64,000 bases of DNA from Bacillota bacterium. Its GTDB lineage: Bacteria; Bacillota; UBA4882; UBA8346. Location: contig JAEYPR010000026.1 in assembly GCA_023410535.1 (NCBI GenBank), positions 1 through 64,000 of the forward strand, read 5' to 3'. The position numbers and the translations under genes were made by a program. Under the pieces are notes generated by a model, which was not told the origin of the DNA, searched no databases, and was given only the letters and a program-made list of their open reading frames with translations. The stretch's first letter is position 1, and every line of letters begins with the position of its first letter. Of this stretch, positions 51,274 through 59,372 are shown piece after piece.

Positions 51274-51576
51274 TAAAAAACCACCTTCCCATTCTGGACC
51301 ATTACAAGTTTTCAGGCAAGATTTCCGCTAATCCAACGATCGTCCAAGCTAGTTCCCCGGTGTCCTGGCATCCAACTGAAAAACGCTTCAGTGAACGCAT
51401 CGATTCGAGCTTTTTCCGCAAACGACTGCGCATCCTCGCTCAACGGCTGTGCATCCTCGTTCAACGGCTGTGCATCCTTACAAAAACCGGTCTCACCTCA
51501 GCGAGCACAGTGGTAGCTGCCTACTAAGAAAAAAACTGTTACCGGATTCCTTTGGCAACAGCCTCTTTATTGGTTT
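51274..51576. other. 303-bp gap with short 21-bp direct repeats
   Basis: No gene is supported. From about 51427 to 51489 three adjacent 21-base units occur, each beginning CTGYGCATCCT; the first two continue with CG, then Y, TCAACGG. They lie upstream of manC and downstream of the kinase gene. A plus-strand frame here is open without a start codon and is not called as a gene. No terminator is clear. Confidence 0.55.
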
Positions 51577-52311
51577 TTACATTGATTTGGCGGAATGACG
51601 TTTTTCTTTGCCTTCATGTCCGTAATAATAATAATAATAAGTGTATTCTTGTTGAATCTCGACGCGGTTCAAGACAACTCCCAAAATCCGCCCGTTCGCT
51701 TTGAGTAAAAGTTCTTTGGCACGTTGCGCCATTTCCGGTCTGATCAAAGTTGTATCCAACACCAGTACAATCCCATCGACTTTTGAAGCCAAAACACAGG
51801 CGTCGGTCACCGCAATAACCGGTGTGGCATCAATAATTACTATATCGGCTTGACTGGTCCAATATTCCAAAACTTCTTGCATTCGCGCCGAATATAATAA
51901 TTCCGAAGGATTTGGCGGGATCGGGCCGCTGGTGATCAACCGTAAATTGTCGACAACGGTATCTTGAATATATTTATTAATCTGCCCCGATTCGATCATC
52001 TCCGCTACCGGTGTATCGTTGACCAGAATATTAGTCAAACCACGATTTGACTTGCCAAAAATTTTATGTTGCACCGGCTTTCGCAGATCGCAATCGATTA
52101 AGATCGTCCGTTTGCCGGATTGAGCCATTGCCACCGCCAAATTGGCAGTTGTAGTCGATTTTCCTTCTCCCGGTCCGGAGCTCGTCAGCATAATCCGGCG
52201 TAAGCTACCATCAACTTTGGAAAATTGGATATTGGTACGCAAAGTACGGTATGCTTCGGAAATTGGTGATTTTGTCTCTTCGTGAACAATTAATTGGCGA
52301 ACTTTTTCCAT
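51577..52311 (-). CDS. Bacterial tyrosine kinase (BY-kinase, CpsD/YwqD type)
   Basis: 244 residues. SPISEAYRTLRTNIQFSKV is the activator-contact region. MLTSSGPGEGKSTTTANLAVAMA is Walker A, RTILIDCDLRKP Walker A', and IVIIDATPVIAVTDA Walker B. The C-terminal tail has a tyrosine cluster (YTYYYYYYGHEG) that is the autophosphorylation site in this family. It needs a membrane activator, presumably the Wzz-like protein encoded just upstream. It regulates polysaccharide chain assembly. Confidence 0.94.
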   Translation of the reverse strand: MEKVRQLIVHEETKSPISEAYRTLRTNIQFSKVDGSLRRIMLTSSGPGEGKSTTTANLAVAMAQSGKRTILIDCDLRKPVQHKIFGKSNRGLTNILVNDTPVAEMIESGQINKYIQDTVVDNLRLITSGPIPPNPSELLYSARMQEVLEYWTSQADIVIIDATPVIAVTDACVLASKVDGIVLVLDTTLIRPEMAQRAKELLLKANGRILGVVLNRVEIQQEYTYYYYYYGHEGKEKRHSAKSM

Positions 52312-52362
52312 TTTGCCCTCTCAAAGGTTTGATTGACGATCAGAGCTCTCTGTACGTTACGA

Positions 52363-53817
52363 TCAGCTACCTTTTTTCGACTTCTTCGATTTGACCAAGC
52401 TCTCAAAGAATTCGGCGACCCCAGTTTTCTCGGTTTGGTTAAAATTCGGAATACTGCCAAGCACCGGAAGTTCAAGATAGATATTGACATCCTCGGTATC
52501 GCGGATGGTTTTATTTAGATATTCAATCATAAACGCTAATCCGATTCCGGCAAAAAGTCCTAAAAATGCGGCGATCAAAACATTGGTGGTCTTTTTCGGC
52601 TTAATTGCCTTCTCCGGCGCGACCGCTTCATCAATAATCTGAATATCGGTGGGTTCCATCACTTCACTGATGCGCGCTTCTTCATACCGATTGGCTAACA
52701 TCAAAAATATCTGCTGCGTCAGATTTGCATCCCGCAACACTTTTCCTAAACCTTGTTCTTTGGCCGGTAATTGCGCCAATTGTTGGTCGTTTTGGGCCAA
52801 TATCGTATCAATTGCTTGCTTTTGCGCTTTGGTCGCGGCGATTTCCGCTTGGGATTGCATCTTGTCGCCCAATAACCGCTGATGAATCGGGTTCGTGGAC
52901 ATCGCTTCCGCGTTAATCACCCTGGCAATTTCGAGGTTCAGTTTAGTCCGGGTTTCCTCGATCGAAGCCCGTAAAGCCAGTACATCGGGATGTTTATCGG
53001 TATACTTTTGCAGCAGTCCAACCAATTCCACTTCAAGGTCGGCTAATTTGCTTTTATATTGTTGAATTAACGGACTTTCCGCAACTGAACTTTGTTTCTC
53101 ACCGGCTAATTGTTGTTCGGCGCTACTCAACCGTGCTTGAGCTGAAGCCAGGTTCACCGAATTTTCAGCGGCCAATTGATTAATGATTTGCATCTGTTGG
53201 ACTAAAGCTTTGGTTTCGTCGTCGGGACTGACGATTTTCTGATTTCGTTTATATTCTTCAAGATCGGCTTCAGCGGTGTCCAGCTCTTTCTTGGCGTCTT
53301 TCAGGCGATTGCCGATAAACTTCCGCACTTCGGTTTGCTGAACCCGGGAAAGGAACGTCATCCGGTCAATGAACGAAGCGACCACCAGATTGGCCATGAA
53401 CTTGGCATCTTCTCTAGCCGGCGCGTCGACGGATACTTTTAACAACTCCGTATCTTTAATCGGTTCAATTGCAACTCGTTCCAATAAATCTTCGTAAGTT
53501 AACGGTTTTTCGGATTTCTGCGGTATTTGCGCGATGACCATTTGCAGAACGGTCCGGCTCTTAATAATCTCGGCATAGGTCGACATTAATTGTTTAGTTG
53601 CCATCGTGTTACCCATGGGCAAATCCGAAAGCAATGAACTCGCCAAACCCTTGGGTTGTTTAATGCGAATAATTGTCTCCGCTTCGTAGGTTGGTGGAGT
53701 TAAATATGATATTATCACCGCTAAAGTGACTGCGAACAAAAAAATGATGGCAATAAAAAAACGCCGTTTCCTTAAAATCCGTAATAGCTCTTTTAAATCT
53801 ACGGTAGATTCATCCAC
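52363..53817 (-). CDS. Wzz-type polysaccharide co-polymerase/chain-length determinant
   Basis: 484 residues. VDLKELLRILRKRRFFIAIIFLFAVTLAVIISYL is the N-terminal Wzz domain with transmembrane helix 1. A long coiled-coil periplasmic region (about 150-390) follows. A second transmembrane helix (NVLIAAFLGLFAGIGLAFMIEYL) ends in DTEDVNIYLELPVLGSIP, the typical post-TM motif that contacts BY-kinases. There is no fused kinase domain. Order: Wza-type exporter, Wzz, BY-kinase. Confidence 0.92.
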   Translation of the reverse strand: MDESTVDLKELLRILRKRRFFIAIIFLFAVTLAVIISYLTPPTYEAETIIRIKQPKGLASSLLSDLPMGNTMATKQLMSTYAEIIKSRTVLQMVIAQIPQKSEKPLTYEDLLERVAIEPIKDTELLKVSVDAPAREDAKFMANLVVASFIDRMTFLSRVQQTEVRKFIGNRLKDAKKELDTAEADLEEYKRNQKIVSPDDETKALVQQMQIINQLAAENSVNLASAQARLSSAEQQLAGEKQSSVAESPLIQQYKSKLADLEVELVGLLQKYTDKHPDVLALRASIEETRTKLNLEIARVINAEAMSTNPIHQRLLGDKMQSQAEIAATKAQKQAIDTILAQNDQQLAQLPAKEQGLGKVLRDANLTQQIFLMLANRYEEARISEVMEPTDIQIIDEAVAPEKAIKPKKTTNVLIAAFLGLFAGIGLAFMIEYLNKTIRDTEDVNIYLELPVLGSIPNFNQTEKTGVAEFFESLVKSKKSKKGS

Positions 53818-53908
53818 GATAATTTTCCCCCGATTTTTCGTTTAACCAGCATTCCATTTGGATTCATCAATATATGGTGATTGCCAGCCCAAAAAATTCA
53901 AACCAAAA

Positions 53909-54532
53909 TTAGAAATGGCGGATCTGATAAATCGCTGTTATCAACGGTAAAACATCGCTGACAAAACTGATCCCATTGCGGTTGACGTATACGACATCTC
54001 CTTCGTTTAATGCAACATTTTGTGTCAAATCGGCCTTTTTTAAAAGATTGGAGAGATTAATCTCTTCATAGCTTCCGGTCGCTTTACGAACAACATATAC
54101 TTTACTAAGTACCGCCGCCCGGGTATACCCTCCGGCTAAACCAATGGCGTCAAGCAGGTTATGTTGTTTCTCGATTTCATACATCCCGGGTTTACTGACT
54201 TCCCCCAGAACATAAACCCGGGTCGTGCGGAATTTGGTAACATTCACTGTCACTTGGGGATTTTTAAGATATTGACCAAGCGAACGAGTTAGCTCTGAGG
54301 CTAACTCGCTCACTGTTAATTCCGTCACTGTTAATTCACCAACCAAGGGAAACGCTATTTTCCCATCGGGGCGGACCGTCAATTGACTATCTTTGTCTTT
54401 GAACTCTTCGACCCCATAGACGGTAATACTGATTACGTCTCCAGGACCTAACCGATAATCCGCTGCCATTCCATTTGTCGCCAGCGAAAAGAGTAATACT
54501 AAAGCGATCAGTAGCCCAACTGCTGTTCTCAT
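53909..54532 (-). CDS. Polysaccharide export protein (Wza/OPX-like)
   Basis: 207 residues with a signal peptide ending GMA-ADY (about residue 23). ADYRLGPGDVISITVYGVEEF starts the Poly_export domain, with the typical VRPDGKIAFPLVGELTV. SLBB-type repeats follow (KTFRTTRVYVLGEVSKPGMYEI-like segment and NVALNEGDVVYVNRNG). It lacks a lipobox and the long C-terminal amphipathic helix of E. coli Wza, so it is a minimal OPX protein. It would act in export of the exopolysaccharide across the envelope. Confidence 0.9.
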   Translation of the reverse strand: MRTAVGLLIALVLLFSLATNGMAADYRLGPGDVISITVYGVEEFKDKDSQLTVRPDGKIAFPLVGELTVTELTVSELASELTRSLGQYLKNPQVTVNVTKFRTTRVYVLGEVSKPGMYEIEKQHNLLDAIGLAGGYTRAAVLSKVYVVRKATGSYEEINLSNLLKKADLTQNVALNEGDVVYVNRNGISFVSDVLPLITAIYQIRHF

Positions 54533-54854
54533 TGCCCAACCTCATTTATCTGGATTTGAACTCTCGTCAAAAGACATACACAACCACAACATAAATTAAC
54601 GTAAAAAGGAATGTAAATGTTCATTTGATACGCAAATAATTTTTCGGATTTTTGTGAAATATTGCGGATAAAAAATTACAAATAGTTCCACCGATGTATA
54701 TATTCAACAACCCACTACGAGTTCCTGCAGATTTTACTTCGGAAATTATTACAGAAAACTTAACAAAATTTCGCAAAAAACCGCCATAATATGACGGTTT
54801 TAATTGTTAACATTTGATGATTCACTTTGCGGGCTGGGATGAGGCTGATATTAA
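54533..54854. promoter_or_regulatory. Intergenic region before the wza-like gene
   Basis: 322 bases, AT-rich, between the cpsB-like and wza-like genes. It includes the terminator of the upstream operon (54775-54804). It must hold a leftward promoter for wza-wzz-kinase-manC; no motif is clear enough to place. Confidence 0.4.
54775..54804 (-). terminator. Terminator after the cpsB-like gene
   Basis: Stem AAAACCG-CAT/ATG-CGGTTTT type (one mismatch) with T6 on the minus strand. It lies about 50 bases past the cpsB-like stop. Confidence 0.7.
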
Positions 54855-55655
54855 TTAACGCCTACTCATCTTTTGTAATAATTTTGCGATGAACCCTTTG
54901 GTTTGTAATAGACGTTTTGCATCTGGCTCCGGAATCGTAATCGTCTGGTCATGAATCATCCGTTCCGGGTTTTCTTTAAAAAGCATCGCGGCGGTTTTAG
55001 CCCCTACCAACGCCTCAACTTTAGCGGCGGCTTCTTTCAACATGACCCGGCGGCTATGGATCCCATGTCCATCGGAGGCAATACAATGAATCATATTGCT
55101 CATCAGCAATGTCTCCGCCAGTTCCATACTGTGACTGCCCATTTTCCCAAGCAAACTGGAACCATTGACTTGCAATAATACGCCGCGGTCAATCCATTCC
55201 AAGAGTCGACGCGGCTCGGTCAACAGTTGCAGATAGCGTTCGGGATGGGCTAACACCGGTTGAATTCCCCGGGCTTCCAAGGTAAAGAAAAAATCATCAA
55301 CTGTCAAAGGAATCTGATTGGCCGGAAGCTCAACCAACATATAACGAGTGGCGTTAATACAATAGCGTCCCGGCTCTTCAACCATGTCTTCAATGCCGGA
55401 GTAAAAAGCCACCTCCGCACCAGGATAAATTGCAATCGGTATCTGCGCCGCCTTCGCCTGTTCAGCTAAACTTTTACAAGCCGCTTCAACGGCAGCCCAC
55501 TCCGGTTGCCATTCACCTTCGGCGTAATGGGGGGTTGCGACAATACCGGAGGTGCCCGATTCCGCCGCCTGTTTCAGCATTGCCAACGAGGTCTCTAGAT
55601 CCGGCGAGCCATCGTCGAAACCGGGTAAAATATGTGAATGGATGTCATAGTACAT
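54855..55655 (-). CDS. PHP-type tyrosine-protein phosphatase (CpsB/YwqE)
   Basis: 266 residues. YYDIHSHILPGFDDGSPDLETSLAMLKQA contains the HxH metal ligands of the PHP domain. GIVATPHYAEGEW, FTLEARGIQPVLAHPERYL and IASDGHG supply the other metal ligands. A C-terminal extension with basic residues follows. The family dephosphorylates BY-kinases. It overlaps capD by 11 bases; its kinase is encoded downstream in the next operon. Confidence 0.92.
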   Translation of the reverse strand: MYYDIHSHILPGFDDGSPDLETSLAMLKQAAESGTSGIVATPHYAEGEWQPEWAAVEAACKSLAEQAKAAQIPIAIYPGAEVAFYSGIEDMVEEPGRYCINATRYMLVELPANQIPLTVDDFFFTLEARGIQPVLAHPERYLQLLTEPRRLLEWIDRGVLLQVNGSSLLGKMGSHSMELAETLLMSNMIHCIASDGHGIHSRRVMLKEAAAKVEALVGAKTAAMLFKENPERMIHDQTITIPEPDAKRLLQTKGFIAKLLQKMSRR

Positions 55656-57576
55656 GTCCAGCGATACCCTCTTTAGAATGTAGATTGGGAATTAGTTCGT
55701 TACAGACTGCAGTCTGTTCCTGCCCTTGAGAACTCCAAGGTTGATACTCGACGGCGATCTGTTGTAAAATGCGCTTCAAATAAGCGGGCTCGGTTTTTAA
55801 ATTAGCTTGCAGCTGTTGCAACCCTTCAGCCAAAACTCCCGCCTCCAAACCTTTGACTTGGGTGTTATAAATCCGTTCGTGTTTGGTAACATGAACCCCT
55901 TCGTCTCGGGTCAACAATTCTTCATATAACTTCTCGCCCGGTCGAATCCCGGTGTACTCAATTTTGATGTCTTTATCGGGGATCAAACCGGACAAACGAA
56001 TTAGTTCTCGGGCAAGTTGGACGATTTTGACCGGTTCACCCATATCTAAAATGAAAATCTCGCCGCCTTGACCCAAAGCCCCGGCTTGAATCACCAATTG
56101 AGCGGCCTCGGGAATGGTCATAAAGAACCGGGTCATCTCGGGATCAGTCACGGTGACCGGACCACCCCGGGCGATTTGCGTCCGAAACAAGGGGATGATA
56201 CTGCCCCGGCTGCCTAAGACGTTACCGAACCGGACCGCCATAAACTTGGTGTTACTCCGGGTACTGAAGTCTTGCAGCACCAATTCCGCCACTCGTTTAG
56301 TGGCGCCCATCACCGAGGTTGGGTTAACCGCTTTATCGGTGGAGACCAAGACAAAGCGTTTCACTTGATACCGGTCGGCAAGTTCGGCCAAGTTGCGTGT
56401 GCCGAACACGTTATTCTTTACGGCTTCATCCGGCTCCGATTCCATTAACGGCACATGTTTGTGGGCCGCCGCATGGAAGACCACGGTGGGACGGTACGTC
56501 TTAAATATCTGCTCCATTTTCTCGTGATCCCGGATGTCGGCGATAATCGCTTCCCGGGGCAGTTGTGGCGCAGTGTTCCGCAATTCCTGGTCAATCTCAT
56601 AAATCGAGTTTTCCCCGCGGCCCAGCAACAACAGCACCTCGGGTTGAAACTTGGCAACCTGACGGCAGATCTCCGAGCCAATACTCCCTCCGGCGCCGGT
56701 GATTAACACCCGCTCCCCCCGGAGATATCCGGCGATCGCTTCCAGATCAACTCGAACCGGCTCCCGGCCTAACAGATCTTCGATCTCGACATCCCGCAAT
56801 TGTTTGAGCGAGACAGTGCCTTTGATGATCTCCGCCATGGACGGAACCATCAAAATGTGCACGGTCTCTTGTTGGCAGATATTGATAATTTCCCGGATGT
56901 CGGCTCGTGAAGCGGAGGGAAGGGCAATAATGACTTCCTCAATTTCATATTGCTTGATCAACCGTGAAATATCCTTGCGTTCGCCCAGGACGGGAATTCC
57001 ATGAAGCTGGTGTCCTTGCTTTTTGGGGTCATCATCGATAAAGCCAATCGGAAGATAATTAGCGGATAGGCTGCGGTTAATTTCGCGGATGATCATTGAA
57101 CCCGCTTCGCCGGCTCCAATAATAAGCAGGTTTTTCTTCACTTGGTGTTTGGCGTTTAACCGGGTGATAACCCATTCGCGCCGGATCCGGATGGCGAAAC
57201 GGAGCGTGCCGAGTAATAAAATATTGGTAAACCAATCAATGATCCCGATCGCTTTTGGTGTGGGAAACGGAAGCCAACCCCAATTTTGAGCCAAAAGGGC
57301 GAAGACCCAAATAACGATGGTCGACAAGGTCACCGCCTTCACCACCAAAAAGAACTCCGGGACGCTGGAATAACTCCACAAGCTGTTATACAAACGAAAC
57401 CTCAAGAAGAAACCGATTCGAACCACAGTCACCACGAGCGCGATAGCCATCCAATGGTGGAGATAGGACCCGGGAATCCGCCCGTCAAACCGTAAAATCA
57501 AGGCGATAAACCAAGCCAGATTAACTGTAATAATATCAATAAGCACTTGCCATAGGTGGTTGCGTTGGTATTTCAA
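55645..57576 (-). CDS. Membrane-bound UDP-sugar 4,6-dehydratase (CapD/PglF-type)
   Basis: 643 residues, with TTG 57576 as the likely start after AAGGGA (the frame is open to 57618). Four N-terminal transmembrane helices (about 10-125) are followed by a first Rossmann domain (NLLIIGAGEAGSMIIREI) and a second (RVLITGAGGSIGSEICRQVAKFQP). SDR catalytic residues are in VLVSTDKAVNPTSVMGATKRVAE, plus RFGNVLGSRGSIIPLFRTQI. It converts UDP-GlcNAc to a 4-keto-6-deoxy sugar, an early step in exopolysaccharide or glycan-linked deoxysugars. Confidence 0.93.
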   Translation of the reverse strand: MKYQRNHLWQVLIDIITVNLAWFIALILRFDGRIPGSYLHHWMAIALVVTVVRIGFFLRFRLYNSLWSYSSVPEFFLVVKAVTLSTIVIWVFALLAQNWGWLPFPTPKAIGIIDWFTNILLLGTLRFAIRIRREWVITRLNAKHQVKKNLLIIGAGEAGSMIIREINRSLSANYLPIGFIDDDPKKQGHQLHGIPVLGERKDISRLIKQYEIEEVIIALPSASRADIREIINICQQETVHILMVPSMAEIIKGTVSLKQLRDVEIEDLLGREPVRVDLEAIAGYLRGERVLITGAGGSIGSEICRQVAKFQPEVLLLLGRGENSIYEIDQELRNTAPQLPREAIIADIRDHEKMEQIFKTYRPTVVFHAAAHKHVPLMESEPDEAVKNNVFGTRNLAELADRYQVKRFVLVSTDKAVNPTSVMGATKRVAELVLQDFSTRSNTKFMAVRFGNVLGSRGSIIPLFRTQIARGGPVTVTDPEMTRFFMTIPEAAQLVIQAGALGQGGEIFILDMGEPVKIVQLARELIRLSGLIPDKDIKIEYTGIRPGEKLYEELLTRDEGVHVTKHERIYNTQVKGLEAGVLAEGLQQLQANLKTEPAYLKRILQQIAVEYQPWSSQGQEQTAVCNELIPNLHSKEGIAGHVL

Positions 57577-57754
57577 AATAACGATCCCTTCTTGTCTGTC
57601 TAAACAATCATCGCACAATGGTGGATGGCCAATCGAGTTTCCAATGCCGAAAACTGTTTATTACTCGTGTTTTTGTGAAGAGTAAGGATGACTGAAATCT
57701 ATTCTAAGCCTTAGTCTGAGAATCAAAAGCTTATCCTAAAATGCTTTGTCTCTC

Positions 57755-58852
57755 TCAACTGACGGTTGTTCCTGGGGTCAACTTGGCGTTGGCCTCAACA
57801 ATCCGCCCAGTTTCCACCAGACAATTATCTCCTAAAATAGCTCCCGCTCCGATCTGGGCTTGACATTGAATCTGACAGGCGCTACCAACAATGCTATCCA
57901 GTAAACGCACCTCCGAGCCAATCCGGGTTTGATCCCAAATTACGCTGCCAAAGACGGTGGTTCCAGCCTCGATCACGCAACGGTCCCCGATAACGGTTTC
58001 CCCGAAGATTTCAACTCCGGCACCGATCTGACAGTCCTTGCCGATCACTACTTTCGAGCCAAGACGCGCCGATGGTGCAATAATGGTATTATCCCCAATG
58101 TAAACTCCGTTATCATGCCAATTGCCCGGAATGGTTACACTAACGTTCCCGCGCAGGACATCGTATTGAGCGAACCGATACTGGGTCAGTGAACCGATAT
58201 CGCACCAATATCCTTTGGCATGGTAACCATAAAACGGCGCACCTTGTTTAACAAGTTCCGGAAAGAGTTGTTTGCCGAAATCATATACGGTTGCGGCCGG
58301 AATCAAGTCAAAAATGGCTGGTTCAAATACATAAATACCGGTATTGGCTAATTTACTCAACGCCTCCTCCGGTTGGGGTTTTTCCTGAAACGCTTTAATA
58401 CGGCCGTCGGCCTCGGTAATGACCACGCCAAATTGGCTTGGATCGGATACTTCTTTCAGAGCGATCGTAGCGATTGCGCCGCTTTCACGATGTTTTTGAA
58501 TCAAGCCCCACAGATCAATATCGGTTAACGCGTCGCCGGAGATGATCACAAACGTCTCATCTAAGAATGATTGGAGTTTTTTTACTCCGCCCGCGGTACC
58601 CATCAGATCCTTCTCGACCGAATAATGAAGATTGACGCCGAAGCGGCTGCCATCCCCAAAGTAGGATTGGATCTTTTCCGGCAGATACCACAAATTGGCG
58701 GCAACTTTCGTAATGTTATTTTTGACTAGCAAATTGACGATGTGCTCCATGGCCGGACGATTGACAACCGGCACCATCGGTTTGGGAACATTACAGGTCA
58801 GCGGTTCGAGTCTGGAACCGACCCCTGCGGCTAAGATCATCGCTTTCATCAA
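57755..58852 (-). CDS. Sugar-1-phosphate nucleotidyltransferase with left-handed beta-helix
   Basis: 365 residues. MKAMILAAGVGSRLEPLTCN starts the domain, with KPMVPVVNRPAMEHIVNLLV and FVIISGDALTDIDLWGLI (metal Asp). A C-terminal hexapeptide-repeat region (VYIGDNTIIAPSARLGSKVVIGKDCQIGAGVEIFGETVIG) follows. The family includes GlcNAc-, glucose- and mannose-1-phosphate transferases; the exact sugar is not determinable. It probably heads the capD-cpsB operon; a large palindrome lies upstream. Confidence 0.9.
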   Translation of the reverse strand: MMKAMILAAGVGSRLEPLTCNVPKPMVPVVNRPAMEHIVNLLVKNNITKVAANLWYLPEKIQSYFGDGSRFGVNLHYSVEKDLMGTAGGVKKLQSFLDETFVIISGDALTDIDLWGLIQKHRESGAIATIALKEVSDPSQFGVVITEADGRIKAFQEKPQPEEALSKLANTGIYVFEPAIFDLIPAATVYDFGKQLFPELVKQGAPFYGYHAKGYWCDIGSLTQYRFAQYDVLRGNVSVTIPGNWHDNGVYIGDNTIIAPSARLGSKVVIGKDCQIGAGVEIFGETVIGDRCVIEAGTTVFGSVIWDQTRIGSEVRLLDSIVGSACQIQCQAQIGAGAILGDNCLVETGRIVEANAKLTPGTTVS

Positions 58853-58955
58853 CTTACCCCCGTTGGTTTTTTATCTTTTGGGTTGTTTGCCAAGCTTGTC
58901 TTTTAAAACTTAATTCACGTTCATCATGAAACGCCCGTAATTCCCCTAATCATCT

Positions 58956-58991
58956 TTTGGACACAATATATTGTTATACATTGTGTCCAAA
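58956..58991. promoter_or_regulatory. 36-bp palindrome upstream of the polysaccharide operon
   Basis: Perfect 12-bp arms TTTGGACACAAT/ATTGTGTCCAAA separated by 12 bases. It lies 104 bases upstream of the nucleotidyltransferase start. The arms are long enough for a dimeric repressor operator. It has no T-tract, so it is not a terminator. Confidence 0.6.
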
Positions 58992-59243
58992 GGTAAAATT
59001 CAGTGACCGCCCACCCCGGGTTTGCAGCGTTATGTACTGAAGGAACTTACATAAATGACCAGATTATTTCGGGAACAATTAACTCAGGTACGTTACGGCA
59101 ATCAAGCGCTTCCTAATTTATAATAAACGTTTAGAGATTCGCGGTTATTCCATTTTATCCTGCCATGGAAGGCAAAAAAACGACAAATCTTGGATTTTGC
59201 CAACCCCAACCATAATTTCTTAATCTTTCATGCGGAAAGGTCA

Positions 59244-59272
59244 TTGACAATCGGCTCAATCATCGATATAAT
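59244..59272 (+). promoter_or_regulatory. Promoter of tRNA-Leu
   Basis: Consensus -35 TTGACA (59244-59249), 17-bp spacer, consensus -10 TATAAT (59267-59272), 17 bases before the tRNA. Confidence 0.9.
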
Positions 59273-59289
59273 ATTTTTTGTTGACGCAA

Positions 59290-59372
59290 GCCCAGGTGGC
59301 GGAACTGGCAGACGCGTACGTTTGAGGGGCGTATGGGCAACCGTACCGGTTCAAGTCCGGTCCTGGGCACCA
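59290..59372 (+). tRNA. tRNA-Leu (GAG)
   Basis: An 80-base tRNA plus encoded CCA. The acceptor arms GCCCAGG (59290-59296) and CCTGGGC (59362-59368) pair perfectly. The anticodon loop TTTGAGG gives GAG. A type II variable arm is present. The T-arm is CCGGTTCAAGTCCGG, followed by discriminator A and CCA (59370-59372). The gene remains intact although an element is inserted at its 3' end. Confidence 0.93.
59351..59372. other. Probable attachment site (attL-side core) in the tRNA 3' end
   Basis: The 3' end of tRNA-Leu, from the T-loop to CCA, also encodes the last six codons and stop of the adjacent serine recombinase on the opposite strand. This is the expected geometry for integration into a tRNA 3' end with the element supplying or restoring the tRNA terminus. 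No second copy was found up to 64000, so the other boundary should be beyond the window. Confidence 0.6.

Larger units (their letters stand above)
58853..59289. other. 437-bp gap between the polysaccharide operon and tRNA-Leu
   Basis: No gene is supported. It contains the 36-bp palindrome (58956-58991) and the tRNA promoter (59244-59272). The rest, about 59000-59240, shows no clear feature. Confidence 0.5.

Noticed and set aside
51274..51540. Small plus-strand protein covering the 21-bp repeats
   Set aside because: The frame is open but has no start codon with a ribosome site, and the composition is dominated by the repeat.
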